A stretch of 64,000 nucleotides of DNA from Paenibacillus sp. FSL H7-0326 (lineage in GTDB: Bacteria > Bacillota > Bacilli > Paenibacillales > Paenibacillaceae). Of the stretch, positions 27,340-36,599 are shown piece after piece. The position numbers were made by a program, and so were the translations under genes. Location of the stretch: NCBI RefSeq assembly GCF_001955535.1, contig NZ_MPVN01000003.1:558001-622000 (forward strand). Direction: 5' to 3'. Position 1 is the stretch's first letter. Every line of letters begins with the position of its first letter. Below the pieces are notes generated by a model. It did not search any database and was not told where the DNA came from. It saw nothing but the letters and a program-made list of their open reading frames with translations.

Positions 27340-28485
27340 TTACTCCTCAAACGAAGGAATCAGTACTTCCTTTCCGCCTTTCATGGCGGATTCGTGCGCG
27401 CAAATGCCGGCAGCTGTCCAGTTGGCTGCAGTCACGGCGTCGATACGAGGCTTGCGATCCTCGACGATACTCCGTATAAACTCATGCACCAAATGCGGAT
27501 GGGAACCATGATGGCCATTTCCCTGGAGTACGGATTGATGCGGGTTGTTCGGATCCAGCTCATCTTGATTCGTAATGTAATAAGCTAGCTCAGGAGGCAG
27601 CAAATCGGGACGGGCAGGCGGAGCAACACGTTCCGTATGAATGTTACGGCCCCTGCCTTCCTCCAGATCGCCCATCTTGAACAGGATAGGCGCTTCATCT
27701 TCCATATGCCATTCCATTGAAGCTTTCTCCCCATAGATATTGAAGCTCTCCATATACGCTCTTGCCGTGTGGAACAAAGTACGTGTGACCTCTGCACTGA
27801 TCGGCTCCTTATCCAGTTGGAAAATCGCCGTCTCCACCGGATAGGGGTTGCCATATCGCTGTACAAGCTCCTCACGCATCGTACCGGAGCCAAAGCAGTG
27901 CACTTTGGTCGCACGCGCACCGGTTATGGCCAGAAGAGGAGAAACGGCGTGTGTTGCATAGTGCATCGGGGGAAGACCCATCCAGTAGGCAGGCCAATTC
28001 TCCATGTCCTGATAATGGGCGCCGCGAAGGAATTGTATCGGACCAAACTCGCCGCGATCCATCATCTCCTGTGCATACAAAAATTGATAAGTATAGACCG
28101 CAGTCTCCATCATCATATAATTTCGGTTGTTGAGCTTCTGGGCCGCAACGATAGCCTTCAGTTCATCAATGGTTGTGGCCATAGGAACAGTGCAGGCGCA
28201 ATGCTTGCCCGCATTCAATACAGCTATGGATTGCTGCGCATGCATGGGAATCGGAGTAACTAAATGGACGGCGTCATATTCATCGGAACGAAGTATTTCT
28301 TGCAGATCCGTGTAACGGCGCTCGAAGCCGAACTTATCCCCGTACTGTTGCAGCAGCGTTTCGTCCGGATCGCATATGGCTACATGCTCTACATCGGGAT
28401 GTGCATGATAGATCGGGGCAAACGCACCTCCAAACCTAAGGCCTGCAAGCGCGACCCGTAATTTTCTGCCTTGTTGGTTGTTCAT
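27340..28485 (-). CDS. Gfo/Idh/MocA-family oxidoreductase
   Basis: NAD(P)-dependent sugar or cyclitol dehydrogenase-like protein, 381 residues. Seen: N-terminal Rossmann domain with GLRFGG in place of the usual GxGxxG, acidic D at the end of strand two (ICDPDE), VTPIPMHAQQ after it, and a C-terminal alpha/beta domain. The usual EKP lysine motif reads TVPMATT, so the catalytic Lys appears absent, which raises doubt about normal catalysis. ATG at 28485 follows AGGAGAGATCACCT. It is divergent from the AraC regulator at 28648. Confidence 0.88.
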   Translation of the reverse strand: MNNQQGRKLRVALAGLRFGGAFAPIYHAHPDVEHVAICDPDETLLQQYGDKFGFERRYTDLQEILRSDEYDAVHLVTPIPMHAQQSIAVLNAGKHCACTVPMATTIDELKAIVAAQKLNNRNYMMMETAVYTYQFLYAQEMMDRGEFGPIQFLRGAHYQDMENWPAYWMGLPPMHYATHAVSPLLAITGARATKVHCFGSGTMREELVQRYGNPYPVETAIFQLDKEPISAEVTRTLFHTARAYMESFNIYGEKASMEWHMEDEAPILFKMGDLEEGRGRNIHTERVAPPARPDLLPPELAYYITNQDELDPNNPHQSVLQGNGHHGSHPHLVHEFIRSIVEDRKPRIDAVTAANWTAAGICAHESAMKGGKEVLIPSFEE

Positions 28486-28647
28486 ATAGGTGATCTCTCC
28501 TTTATTGATGTTATGAATAATTCTATTATTACGAAACGTTTAACCGTTGAGAATGAACCGATTCGCAGAATAAATATACTTTGTTCAGGTTTTTAATGAA
28601 GTCGAAAGTAAGTAAAAAAAACAGACTCATAGATTGGGGGTGGAGTC

Positions 28648-29535
28648 TTGCACGAGGTTATACTTCTGGGAAGCGAGTACCCGCTTGTTCGCGACATAGG
28701 TACGACGTATACCCAAGGCCGATGGATACATCCGGAACGTGTTGCGGACTACCATGTATGTATTTATTGCATACAAGGCCAAATGCAGGTTGTTGAGGAT
28801 GGGAAGGAGTACATTCTGCGAGACGGAGATATTATGTTTTTGAAGAAAGGTGTTCATCATTGGGGTGGCGAAGGAACGCTTCCCGGTACTTCGACCTTAT
28901 GGATCCACTTCTACGATTCACCGAATAACCAGGTTGAATTGCCGGCAACGGAACAAACATCTCTTCATCAAATGCTGTTCGCTCCTACTGATCAACTATT
29001 CTCAAAAAGTCAGTACGAGTGTACAGTCGTTCTGCCGAAGTTGATGAATGTCAAAGGATTCCCGCACATGAACAGAAAAGCCCGAGAGCTTTATGAGCTA
29101 TATTCGTCATCACGGCCATTTCGTCATCTCTATGTATCCCTGGAGACGATGTCTCTGTTCCTGGAGATCTACCGGATCTCACTCATGCGTCACATTCCCG
29201 GCAAGTCTGATGCGCTCGTTCAGAAATTGGCTAGATATTTGGAGGAGCACTGTGAGGAAGAACTGGATATAGAGCGAATAAAATCAACATTTCAACGTAA
29301 CTACAACTACCTCAGCACTTTGTTCAAAGCCAAGCTCGGGACGAGCATCTTCTGCTTTCATGAACGGCAGCGTATCATGAAGGCGGCCGAATTGTTGAAG
29401 AACACATCAATGAATATTACCGAGGTGAGCTATGCTCTTCAATTCAATAGTCCTTATTATTTCAGTCGGGTGTTCAAGAAGGTGATGGGCGAGTCGCCGA
29501 CCGATTATATTAAAAATATTTACCGGATGAAGTAG
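28648..29535 (+). CDS. AraC-family transcriptional regulator
   Basis: 295 residues. Seen: N-terminal cupin-type sensing domain (about 25-100; VEDGKEYILRDGDIMFLKKG), C-terminal double helix-turn-helix about 195-293 (LSTLFKAKLGTSIFCF, SYALQFNSPYYFSRVFKKVMG). Start is TTG at 28648 after GGGGTGGAG. It is divergent from the Gfo/Idh/MocA gene and upstream of the FAD proteins. I infer control of this local sugar-related set. Confidence 0.9.
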   Translation: MHEVILLGSEYPLVRDIGTTYTQGRWIHPERVADYHVCIYCIQGQMQVVEDGKEYILRDGDIMFLKKGVHHWGGEGTLPGTSTLWIHFYDSPNNQVELPATEQTSLHQMLFAPTDQLFSKSQYECTVVLPKLMNVKGFPHMNRKARELYELYSSSRPFRHLYVSLETMSLFLEIYRISLMRHIPGKSDALVQKLARYLEEHCEEELDIERIKSTFQRNYNYLSTLFKAKLGTSIFCFHERQRIMKAAELLKNTSMNITEVSYALQFNSPYYFSRVFKKVMGESPTDYIKNIYRMK

Positions 29536-29704
29536 GACTACTTGGATAGTTTCATGTTAGAAAAGATAGGGTCTGGAACGAGAAGATAATTGACCATGTT
29601 TTATAGAGGTTTCTCCATTGAGGCCATGCCACAAGAGAGTATAATCATAGGTGAGCGAAAGTAAATCATCCATATGTTTGTATGGGAAGAAGGGTGTGAT
29701 AAGG

Positions 29705-30511
29705 TTGCATCAGATCGAACAGGTATCAACGGTGATCATAGGCGCTTCATTCCTAGGTTTGGGGCTTGCCTCTCGTCTTGGCCCAGATGTTTTGGTTATC
29801 GAGCCTTCTAATGGTGTGGGGAACGAATTCATTCGCAGCTTCCGGCTGTCGGACCGCAAGTATACGCCTGTGACTGCAAGCGGTGTTGAACTGCTTAGGG
29901 AGCTTATCCTCAGGAATGTAACGGATGAGGAGGGAAGGCTTCATTTGCCGGGGATGATGCCGGTGATGATCCAGCATATCACCGGACAGAAGCTGCATGT
30001 GAGAATGCAGACGCAAGTTGTGGAGGTGCACCTTCGTGACGGAAAATTCAAAGTCGTGTGCTATGATGCCTCGGGATTTCGTTATTTCGTTGCTGACCGT
30101 CTGGTGGACACGACTTCGCAGTGTGTCACTAGGAATGGTCAGGGCTGTGTAAAGACCAAGAGCCTGAATATGATGCTGCTCGGTACCTTCGGCACTCATC
30201 ACTCAGAGGAATCTTCAGCGTACACGATATACCAAGGGCACTTCCCGAACGAAACGGTGTTGAAATTCGCTGTAGATCCAATGGATGACTGGATAATGGC
30301 AAGAAGCAAATTGTTCGATTTTTGGCTTAATCGTCCGGAGCCATTGCGTCACTGCTCATTCGTGACGCACGCAGATGAGTTCGATATAGAGCTTGATACG
30401 ATGCAAGCATCGATTCAACCAGGATGGGACTGGCTGCCTTCCGCCTATTATGCGAATCCGCTGGAAGCCTATGATCAGGGATACAACTTTGAGATTGGGG
30501 GTAGACGATGA
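29705..30511 (+). CDS. Small FAD-binding-like protein, partner of the next gene
   Basis: 268 residues from a TTG at 29705; the frame is open from a GTG at 29651, but the ribosome-like GAAGAAGGGTG favours the TTG. Seen: N-terminal VIIGASFLGLGLASRL and VLVIEPS, a beta-alpha-beta dinucleotide fold with a changed GxGxxG pattern. No complete FAD domain is visible and it is shorter than typical FAD oxidoreductases. Its stop overlaps the start of the 632-residue FAD oxidoreductase gene (ATGA-like overlap), so the two are coupled and probably act together. Function not recognised. Confidence 0.65.
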   Translation: MHQIEQVSTVIIGASFLGLGLASRLGPDVLVIEPSNGVGNEFIRSFRLSDRKYTPVTASGVELLRELILRNVTDEEGRLHLPGMMPVMIQHITGQKLHVRMQTQVVEVHLRDGKFKVVCYDASGFRYFVADRLVDTTSQCVTRNGQGCVKTKSLNMMLLGTFGTHHSEESSAYTIYQGHFPNETVLKFAVDPMDDWIMARSKLFDFWLNRPEPLRHCSFVTHADEFDIELDTMQASIQPGWDWLPSAYYANPLEAYDQGYNFEIGGRR

Positions 30512-32406
30512 TGCGTTTAATGGAGAAACATGCTGGGGTGATTACGCCATCTGCTAGTAAGGGCGTATTCGAGGATCACTATGACGTTATCGTAGTAGGC
30601 CTCGGTACGGCGGGATCCATGGCCGCTATTCGTGCAGCCCAAAGAGGATTGAAGGTGCTAGGGCTTGAGAAGCTCTCTTGCATGGGAGGGACAGGGACGA
30701 CAGGTGGTGTTGTAGGCTATTACTATGGCAATCGAGGCGGGGTTTTTGAATCCATAGACAGTCAAGTGGCTGCTTACCAGAGGCAAGATGATTTCGTACC
30801 TTTCCTAGGTGTGCATTCCGAGATTAAAAACTGGGTAATGGATTCCGAAGCGATGAAGGCAGGCGTCGATGTCGAATACGAATCTTATGTTATAGGAGTG
30901 TACCTGGAGGGCCAGGCGGTGAAGGGTTTACGTTGGGTATCACCGAAGGGTGTTCATCAGACTTCAGCTAAGTTCATTATCGATAGTACCGGAAATGCGG
31001 AGGTTTGTGAGCTGGCTGGCTGCTCCTTCGATATGGGCAGGGAAATGGATGGGACCTGCCAGCCTTTCTCCAATGTGCAGATGAGATTGTACCCTAATCA
31101 TAAAGTAGGCAACTTCTATACGGATTCAGGCTACATGGATATCAGTAAGGCGGAGGATGTGACCCGTGCGATCTTCGAATCGAATCTGTTAGGTACCCAT
31201 TTGCAAGAGCGTTATGATGCAGAATCAATGCTGCTGAAGATCTGTCAGCTGCTAGGTATACGTGAAAGTCGCAATATCGTGGGGGAGGAGAGAGTTACCT
31301 TCTCAGATTTTCTTGAAGGCCGGGTGACAAGGGAACCTGTATTTCAAGGCTTCTCCAACTTGGATAACCATGGGAAGGATATGGCGTTCGAAAGCAATAC
31401 CCAGCAGGATTGGCTTGTCGCAGCAAGCTTGTTCGGTCCTTGCTTCAACGTTCCAATCCCTAGAGAGGCCTTGATCCCAAGAGGATTTGACGGGTTGCTG
31501 GCCGCTGGCCGCTGTATTTCGCTTGATCATGACATCGCCTCTGCCATAAGGCAGAAGCGGGATATGGAGAAATGCGGGGAGACCGCTGCGAATATGGCCT
31601 ATCTGTCCATTTCGGAGGAAGTTCCAATCAGAGAGATTTCCTATGAACAGCTGGTAGAGCTGCAGCTCGAGACCGGGTGCATGAGAGCAGGAGACCGACC
31701 TGAATTCAAGGAGATGACACCGCAAGAATCGAATGAAGAGCTAGCTGTCCCCGCTATGAAGTGGCTGAACGATCCGCAAGAGATAAAGGTTGCCTTAAGT
31801 TCGGATAAATCGGGCTTTGCTATCTGGTCGGCTAAGCGGTTGGGAGATCAGATGAGGGGAACCTTACAGGAGTGGATGGGTGAGCAGGATTACGGCTTGC
31901 TTCGTAAAAACTGTGCGTTGGCACTTGGTTTGATCGGAGATTCTGTTTGTTTGCCTGTGCTGCGGGAGATGGTATATAGCCGAGATCTCTATGTGCCAAA
32001 GTCTAGCCGTAAGTTCAATCAACCTCATGTATTTGCAGCCATTTATTTGTTGGGCCGGCTAGAGGATCAGGACATCATGCCAGAGCTGCTCTCTTTCATA
32101 CGAAGTGAGGCTTTCATTGATAAAATGGATGTAGATCGAAGCAATGATGAATTCATTTTTGATCTCAAGGAGTTATATTTCCAGTTCTTCTCTTTCTCCA
32201 TGATAGCTGCCATTCGAATCGCGGATGCTTTCCCCGAATGGAGAAGTCAAGTGACTGAGTTGTTAACTAAGCGGCTCGCCGACCCTGAATTAGAATTAGT
32301 CATTACTCTAAAAACTCATATTAAAGAAGCGAATGGATTTTTGAAGAAAAATATGAATGACCGGGTTAATTACATTTACGAAAAGCGAGTCCAGCATTGG
32401 ATTTAA
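30508..32406 (+). CDS. FAD-dependent oxidoreductase with C-terminal HEAT-like repeats
   Basis: 632 residues. Seen: FAD-binding motif GLGTAG at 31-36 with E54 at strand two end, GGTGTTGG near 60-67 (cysteine in SCMGG), second ATG-like motif FIIDSTGNAEV, and a closing FAD segment GFDGLLAAGRCISLDHD. This is the FAD_oxidored (thioredoxin-reductase-like) family often found in carbohydrate loci. After about residue 465 follow helical repeats (YGLLRKNCALALGLIGD, HVFAAIYLLGRLEDQD) resembling HEAT repeats, an unusual extension. It starts inside the preceding gene's stop and ends 76 bases before an AraC gene. Confidence 0.85.
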   Translation: MMRLMEKHAGVITPSASKGVFEDHYDVIVVGLGTAGSMAAIRAAQRGLKVLGLEKLSCMGGTGTTGGVVGYYYGNRGGVFESIDSQVAAYQRQDDFVPFLGVHSEIKNWVMDSEAMKAGVDVEYESYVIGVYLEGQAVKGLRWVSPKGVHQTSAKFIIDSTGNAEVCELAGCSFDMGREMDGTCQPFSNVQMRLYPNHKVGNFYTDSGYMDISKAEDVTRAIFESNLLGTHLQERYDAESMLLKICQLLGIRESRNIVGEERVTFSDFLEGRVTREPVFQGFSNLDNHGKDMAFESNTQQDWLVAASLFGPCFNVPIPREALIPRGFDGLLAAGRCISLDHDIASAIRQKRDMEKCGETAANMAYLSISEEVPIREISYEQLVELQLETGCMRAGDRPEFKEMTPQESNEELAVPAMKWLNDPQEIKVALSSDKSGFAIWSAKRLGDQMRGTLQEWMGEQDYGLLRKNCALALGLIGDSVCLPVLREMVYSRDLYVPKSSRKFNQPHVFAAIYLLGRLEDQDIMPELLSFIRSEAFIDKMDVDRSNDEFIFDLKELYFQFFSFSMIAAIRIADAFPEWRSQVTELLTKRLADPELELVITLKTHIKEANGFLKKNMNDRVNYIYEKRVQHWI

Positions 32407-32482
32407 TAGGAATCAAATGGCTTTATCTCTTATAATAGGGAAAGGCCATTTTTCCTATTAAATCAGGGTTGGAGGTGCAGGG

Positions 32483-33316
32483 ATGGATCAGGATTTCATG
32501 AATCGGTTTATGCCGAGAGTTATCGATGTTTTGATTCGGGATAAGGAGCACTGGAGCAATCACCAATATGAGGTGGAAATCCCTTTGACACGAATGTGTA
32601 ATATGGGGTATGTCTTCAACGGCGAAGGGAAACTGGAGATTAATGATGAGAGCTATAAGCTGCGCAAAGGGTGTTTTTATCACGTCTCTCCGCCTGGTGT
32701 CCGATTGAAGTTTACTACGGAGTCAAGTAATCCGCTATTATATATTGCTGTGCATTTCGATTATCGATTAATGGAGTGGGAAGGACGAGAGTTAATTTCC
32801 AAGGTATCTCGTACTTCTTTGCGGCTTCCGCATGTGCTTGAGTTAGAGAGTGTGACGCGGGCAGAAGAGCAGTTTCGGCAGCTGCTTCAGCTGTGGAAGG
32901 ATAAGGGGCCGGGGTATGAGTGGCGCTCCCGTAATTTTCTTATTCGTTTATTGGATCAACTGGAAGGTATGCAGGCGTCTAAGCCATTATCTGAATTAAG
33001 GGCAGAGCACTCGATTCACCGTGCTATGGAGCATGTACATGAACACTTCAGAGAACCATTAAACAGAGAAGAAATGGCACAATATTGCTCCTTGTCGGTC
33101 AGTTATTTTTCTCTATTATTTAAGAAATATACAGGATACAGCTATGTTCAATACCTACATAAAGTGCGCCTGGAGAAGGCCAAGATGCTTCTGCGCAATG
33201 GATTCGCTCCTGTTTCGGAGATTGCGCGTGATATTGGCTATGAAGATCCGCTATATTTCTCCAAGCTCTTTACGCGGGAAGTGGGCTTATCACCGAGGGA
33301 TTATCGCAAGGGATAA
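32483..33316 (+). CDS. AraC-family transcriptional regulator
   Basis: 277 residues. Seen: N-terminal cupin-like sensor (NGEGKLEINDESYKLRKG, HVSPPGV) and C-terminal double helix-turn-helix about 178-275 (MAQYCSLSVSYFSLLFKKYTG, EIARDIGYEDPLYFSKLFTREVG). ATG at 32483 has TTGGAGGTG upstream. The dehydrogenase gene starts 14 bases after it, so they share a transcript. Ligand unknown. Confidence 0.9.
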   Translation: MDQDFMNRFMPRVIDVLIRDKEHWSNHQYEVEIPLTRMCNMGYVFNGEGKLEINDESYKLRKGCFYHVSPPGVRLKFTTESSNPLLYIAVHFDYRLMEWEGRELISKVSRTSLRLPHVLELESVTRAEEQFRQLLQLWKDKGPGYEWRSRNFLIRLLDQLEGMQASKPLSELRAEHSIHRAMEHVHEHFREPLNREEMAQYCSLSVSYFSLLFKKYTGYSYVQYLHKVRLEKAKMLLRNGFAPVSEIARDIGYEDPLYFSKLFTREVGLSPRDYRKG

Positions 33317-33330
33317 AGGGGTTGATTAAA

Positions 33331-34296
33331 ATGAAGCCTAAAATCTTTATTACAAGGAAAATTCCATCCAGTGCACTGGACAAGCTTGCATTGATATGTG
33401 AAGTGGACCTGTGGGACGAAGAAGAGATCCCTGTTCCCAGAGATGTGTTAGAACAAAAGGTTAAGGATGTCGAAGGCTTGCTGTGCTTGCTTACCGAAGC
33501 AATAGATCAGCCCTTGTTAGAGAAAGCGCACCGTTTGAAGGTGGTTAGTAACATGGCCGTCGGCTACAACAACATTGATGTGGCCGAAGCCAGCAGCAGA
33601 GCCATTATGGTCACGAATACCCCGGGTGTGCTTACGGAGACTACGGCGGACTTAACCTTTGCTTTATTGATGGCGACCTCGCGAAGGGTTGTGGAGGCTT
33701 CCCAATATCTACGGAAAGGCGAATGGAAAACCTGGTCTCCCATGCAGCTGACGGGACAAGATATATATGGAGCGACCATGGGAATCATCGGGATGGGAAG
33801 GATTGGCCAAGCGTTGGCGAAACGGGCGAAGGGATTCGATATGCGGGTGCTCTACTTTAATCGGAGTCGCAAGCTTGATGCAGAGCAGGAGAACGGCATA
33901 GAATACGCAGAGTTGGATGCTCTTCTAACCCAGTCCGATTTCGTATGCTTGATGACTCCGTTGAGCGATGAGACGTATCATCTTATTGGGAAGCGAGAAC
34001 TGGAGCTGATGAAGTCCACGGCTGTCTTGATCAACACCGCGCGTGGAGGAATCGTGGACGAGGAGGCCCTGTATGATGCGTTGACGCAGGGCGAGATCTG
34101 GGCTGCCGGTTTAGATGTATTCGAGCAAGAGCCCATCCGGATGGATCATCCGCTGCTCAAGCTGCCGAACGTAGTCACACTGCCCCATATTGGCAGTGCT
34201 TCCATTCGCACCAGGACGTTAATGGCTGAGTTAGCTGCGGATAATTTAATTCGCGGATTACTTGGACAACGGCCGGAACACTTGGTGAACGATTAA
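33331..34296 (+). CDS. D-2-hydroxyacid dehydrogenase (glyoxylate/ketogluconate reductase type)
   Basis: 321 residues, full length. Seen: Rossmann motif GMGRIG at 154-159 followed by NRSR at 177-180, whose basic residues suggest NADP(H); catalytic R238 (TARGG), E267 and H286 (LPHIGSA). A TTG at 33322 is in frame, but AAAGGGG is spaced for the ATG at 33331. Known: reduces glyoxylate, hydroxypyruvate or 2-ketogluconate. Downstream of an AraC regulator, fitting a sugar-acid catabolic role. Confidence 0.92.
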   Translation: MKPKIFITRKIPSSALDKLALICEVDLWDEEEIPVPRDVLEQKVKDVEGLLCLLTEAIDQPLLEKAHRLKVVSNMAVGYNNIDVAEASSRAIMVTNTPGVLTETTADLTFALLMATSRRVVEASQYLRKGEWKTWSPMQLTGQDIYGATMGIIGMGRIGQALAKRAKGFDMRVLYFNRSRKLDAEQENGIEYAELDALLTQSDFVCLMTPLSDETYHLIGKRELELMKSTAVLINTARGGIVDEEALYDALTQGEIWAAGLDVFEQEPIRMDHPLLKLPNVVTLPHIGSASIRTRTLMAELAADNLIRGLLGQRPEHLVND

Positions 34297-34673
34297 CACC
34301 GAGTAAACTACTGCTTTAGCTTGGGGAAGATTGATGCACCACGAGAATTCCACATTAATTTGACCGCTATGTCACAGTTAACGGGAAACTTTAGCCTAAT
34401 ATACAGGGAGCAGATTGCCGCATGGTAACTGCCCCCTGTTTTCATTCACGGAATCGACTGAATTATATCATACTCTTCAAGCTCAGTAGGAGGCCGAATT
34501 CAAATCGCTTGTTTGGCACAATGGTCAAATAAAAGCTTAAAAAACGGAATTTGGGTACTGGAAAAAGGTATGGAGGGACAAAAAAATGTTCCGATCAGCG
34601 ATAAGGTATATAACTAATCGGTTTCTGCATGTTATATTAATTTGAATGAGGGCGAATTTGAGGAGGAATACGG
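34297..34673. other. Intergenic region with decayed repeat
   Basis: Holds a decayed copy of repeat family II at 34375-34445 (listed separately). The rest is AT-rich with no supported frame; GGAGGAATAC at 34662-34671 is the ribosome site of the SUFU gene. Confidence 0.55.
34375..34445 (+). repeat. Repeat family II, decayed copy
   Basis: Aligns over about 70 bases with 49008-49077: shared TTAACGGGA, then AGAGCAG/GGAGCAG, TTGCCGC, and a C-rich right arm followed by T-rich sequence. It lacks the clean AACTAACG/CGTTAGTT dyad of the better copy. Confidence 0.55.
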
Positions 34674-35735
34674 ATGAAAGAGGAAGAAGATATGGCCCCA
34701 GGATGGGATGCCATTGAAGATGCGATGACCAAGCTATACGGAGATCAGAAGCCTATGCACTACGGCTCGTCGCTGCCTGCTATGTTCGGAGGTGATCCGC
34801 TGGACGGCATCAGTGTATATAAAGCGGAGCATCCTGCGCCGCATTGGCATATGGTGACTTTTGGATTTACGGAGCTGTACGGCAAGGAGAAGGAGGATAA
34901 GGAGCATAGCGGTTTCGGCTTTGAGCTGACCTTCAGGCTGAAGCGCAGCGAGACGGAGGAGCAGCCTCCGGCATGGGCGCTTGACCTACTGCAAAATATG
35001 GGAAGGTATATATACAAAAGCGGAAACCGATTCCGGTCGGGTGATTACTTGGATACCAATGGTCCAATCTGCTTGGGTTCGGATACGAAGCTTACAGCGC
35101 TATGCTATACGGAGGATCCGGAGCTGCCTTCGATAGAAACGCCAAATGGGCGTATGGAGTTTATCCAAATGATTGGCATTACAGGGGATGAACGAGATGC
35201 AATGCAGACGTGGAATTCGCATGCCATGCTGAAAATCTGCGAGCCATATATGCCTTACTATATAACGGATCTCGAGCGGTCATCTTTGCTGATGCTGCCT
35301 GCGGTTGCCACAGCGGTGGAGGAAGGCTTGAAGCGTGACGGGTCGAATACGGGCTTCCTGTATGTCAGCCAATTAGGCTGGGAGCCGCCCGTGAAACGGC
35401 TGTTAAGAAAATCGCCGGCGGTGCTTACGCTTGGCGCCAAGCAGGCAGAGATTATCGGCAAGATGCTTTCGGGCCGCATTTTGAAGCAAAACCCTCTGTA
35501 TCTCTCAGGTCCGAACGTTCGGGTAGCGCTGGAGCCGGGAGATAATCCGGTGATTGAAGAAGGTCCGGAGCACATTCGTATCGTGCTGGATGCGGCAACC
35601 GTTGCCGAGCTGTCAAGCAAGCTGCGGCCGAAGGAGGAGCTGATTAAGCTATCCTCCTTTAAGGGTCTAACCGTTCAGGTAGCCAAAACGTATATTAAAG
35701 ACCAGCAAGACAATGTGGTAGAGACGATTGGTTGA
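34674..35735 (+). CDS. SUFU (suppressor of fused) domain protein
   Basis: 353 residues. Seen: the SUFU-type start GWDAIEDAMTKLYGDQKP, HWHMVTFGFTELYGKEKED and FGFELTFRLKR, then LQNMGRYIYKSGNRF, as in bacterial SUFU proteins; the second half (about 185-350) has no feature I recognise. ATG follows GAGGAGGAATAC. Known: bacterial SUFU-domain proteins often act as immunity proteins for polymorphic toxins. No toxin gene is visible beside it, so it would be an orphan immunity gene or have another role. Confidence 0.82.
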   Translation: MKEEEDMAPGWDAIEDAMTKLYGDQKPMHYGSSLPAMFGGDPLDGISVYKAEHPAPHWHMVTFGFTELYGKEKEDKEHSGFGFELTFRLKRSETEEQPPAWALDLLQNMGRYIYKSGNRFRSGDYLDTNGPICLGSDTKLTALCYTEDPELPSIETPNGRMEFIQMIGITGDERDAMQTWNSHAMLKICEPYMPYYITDLERSSLLMLPAVATAVEEGLKRDGSNTGFLYVSQLGWEPPVKRLLRKSPAVLTLGAKQAEIIGKMLSGRILKQNPLYLSGPNVRVALEPGDNPVIEEGPEHIRIVLDAATVAELSSKLRPKEELIKLSSFKGLTVQVAKTYIKDQQDNVVETIG

Positions 35736-35920
35736 AAGTTAACTTATTAAGGCTAAGAATAGGGCTTCTCAAAGGTCATCACAATGAGAGGCTGTATTCC
35801 TTTGTTAAGGGCTTGTCTGCATCGGCATTATGGACTTAAATGAGCCTCTACATTAATCTTTCCCATTCACTGTGGGACGGACGGCAATCTGCACTAAAAC
35901 TGAATAACTTATAAACACTT

Positions 35921-35956
35921 AAACAAGCCTGTCTTTATAAATAGACAGGCTTGTTT
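35921..35956. terminator. Terminator-like hairpin
   Basis: Perfect stem AAACAAGCCTGTCT / AGACAGGCTTGTTT around a short AT loop, flanked by A and T runs. It can act in both directions. Confidence 0.85.
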
Positions 35957-36119
35957 ATACTTTTAATATATCAAGTTAAACGAAGAGCTTCTATATGTAG
36001 AAGAGCAAACGAAGGCATGAAAGTCAATTGTTATATTGACGGTTCACCAAATTGAATAATAGGAGAATACGTTGTACAATCTCTATTTTAGAGCATGGAA
36101 CAAAAACATGATTAGTGTT

Positions 36120-36310
36120 TGATTACAGAAGATGACAAAGAGCTTTGCGTTCTTATAAAAAAATGTGTAGAGCAGGAAAATCTAACTGCTGTGACTGCTA
36201 CCGGTGGTGCAGCCGGGCTGAGGTTGGCTGATGTCCGGCTTGGATGGTTTTCAAGTGCTTCAAAAAATTAGAGAAACCAGCAATGTTCCTGTTCTGATGC
36301 TTTTGTCGGC
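36120..36310 (+). pseudogene. Response regulator receiver remnant
   Basis: One frame reads EDDKELCVLIKKCVEQENL, then after a shift DGFQVLQKIRETSNVPVLML, which are the start and middle of an OmpR-type receiver domain (acidic pocket, and the segment after the phospho-Asp). The phospho-Asp region and the rest are lost through frameshifts. No kinase gene remains nearby. Confidence 0.7.
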
Positions 36311-36599
36311 TATATGGAAACAATCGAAAACGGATTAGTACCCGGGCAGGAAAAAGACAAATATGTTCAAGTAGCTTCTGTTAAATTCCTTACATGTAAA
36401 ATATTCTCATATTTTAGTAGTGAAAGTTCGCAGCACGGCAGTTTGTTGTGTCGGCTGTGATATTCAATAAACGAATGAAAGAATAAGCGGATTAAAGGGC
36501 ACAAATGAGAAGTTGTTATAACGTTCATTATGAGACGGACAGATGACGTTGATGGAAATATTCAAGTTGGTTTAGTAAAAAGTGCAGGAGTGTGTATGC

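Larger units (their letters stand above)
35736..36599. other. Long intergenic region with terminator and decayed gene
   Basis: About 860 bases without an intact gene. It holds a terminator (35921-35956) and a response regulator remnant (36120-36310), listed separately. No other frame with a credible ribosome site was found. Confidence 0.6.

Noticed and set aside
28505-28580. Possible catabolite-responsive element (GAAACGTTTAAC) between divergent genes
   Set aside because: Too many mismatches to the cre consensus to call a CcpA site.
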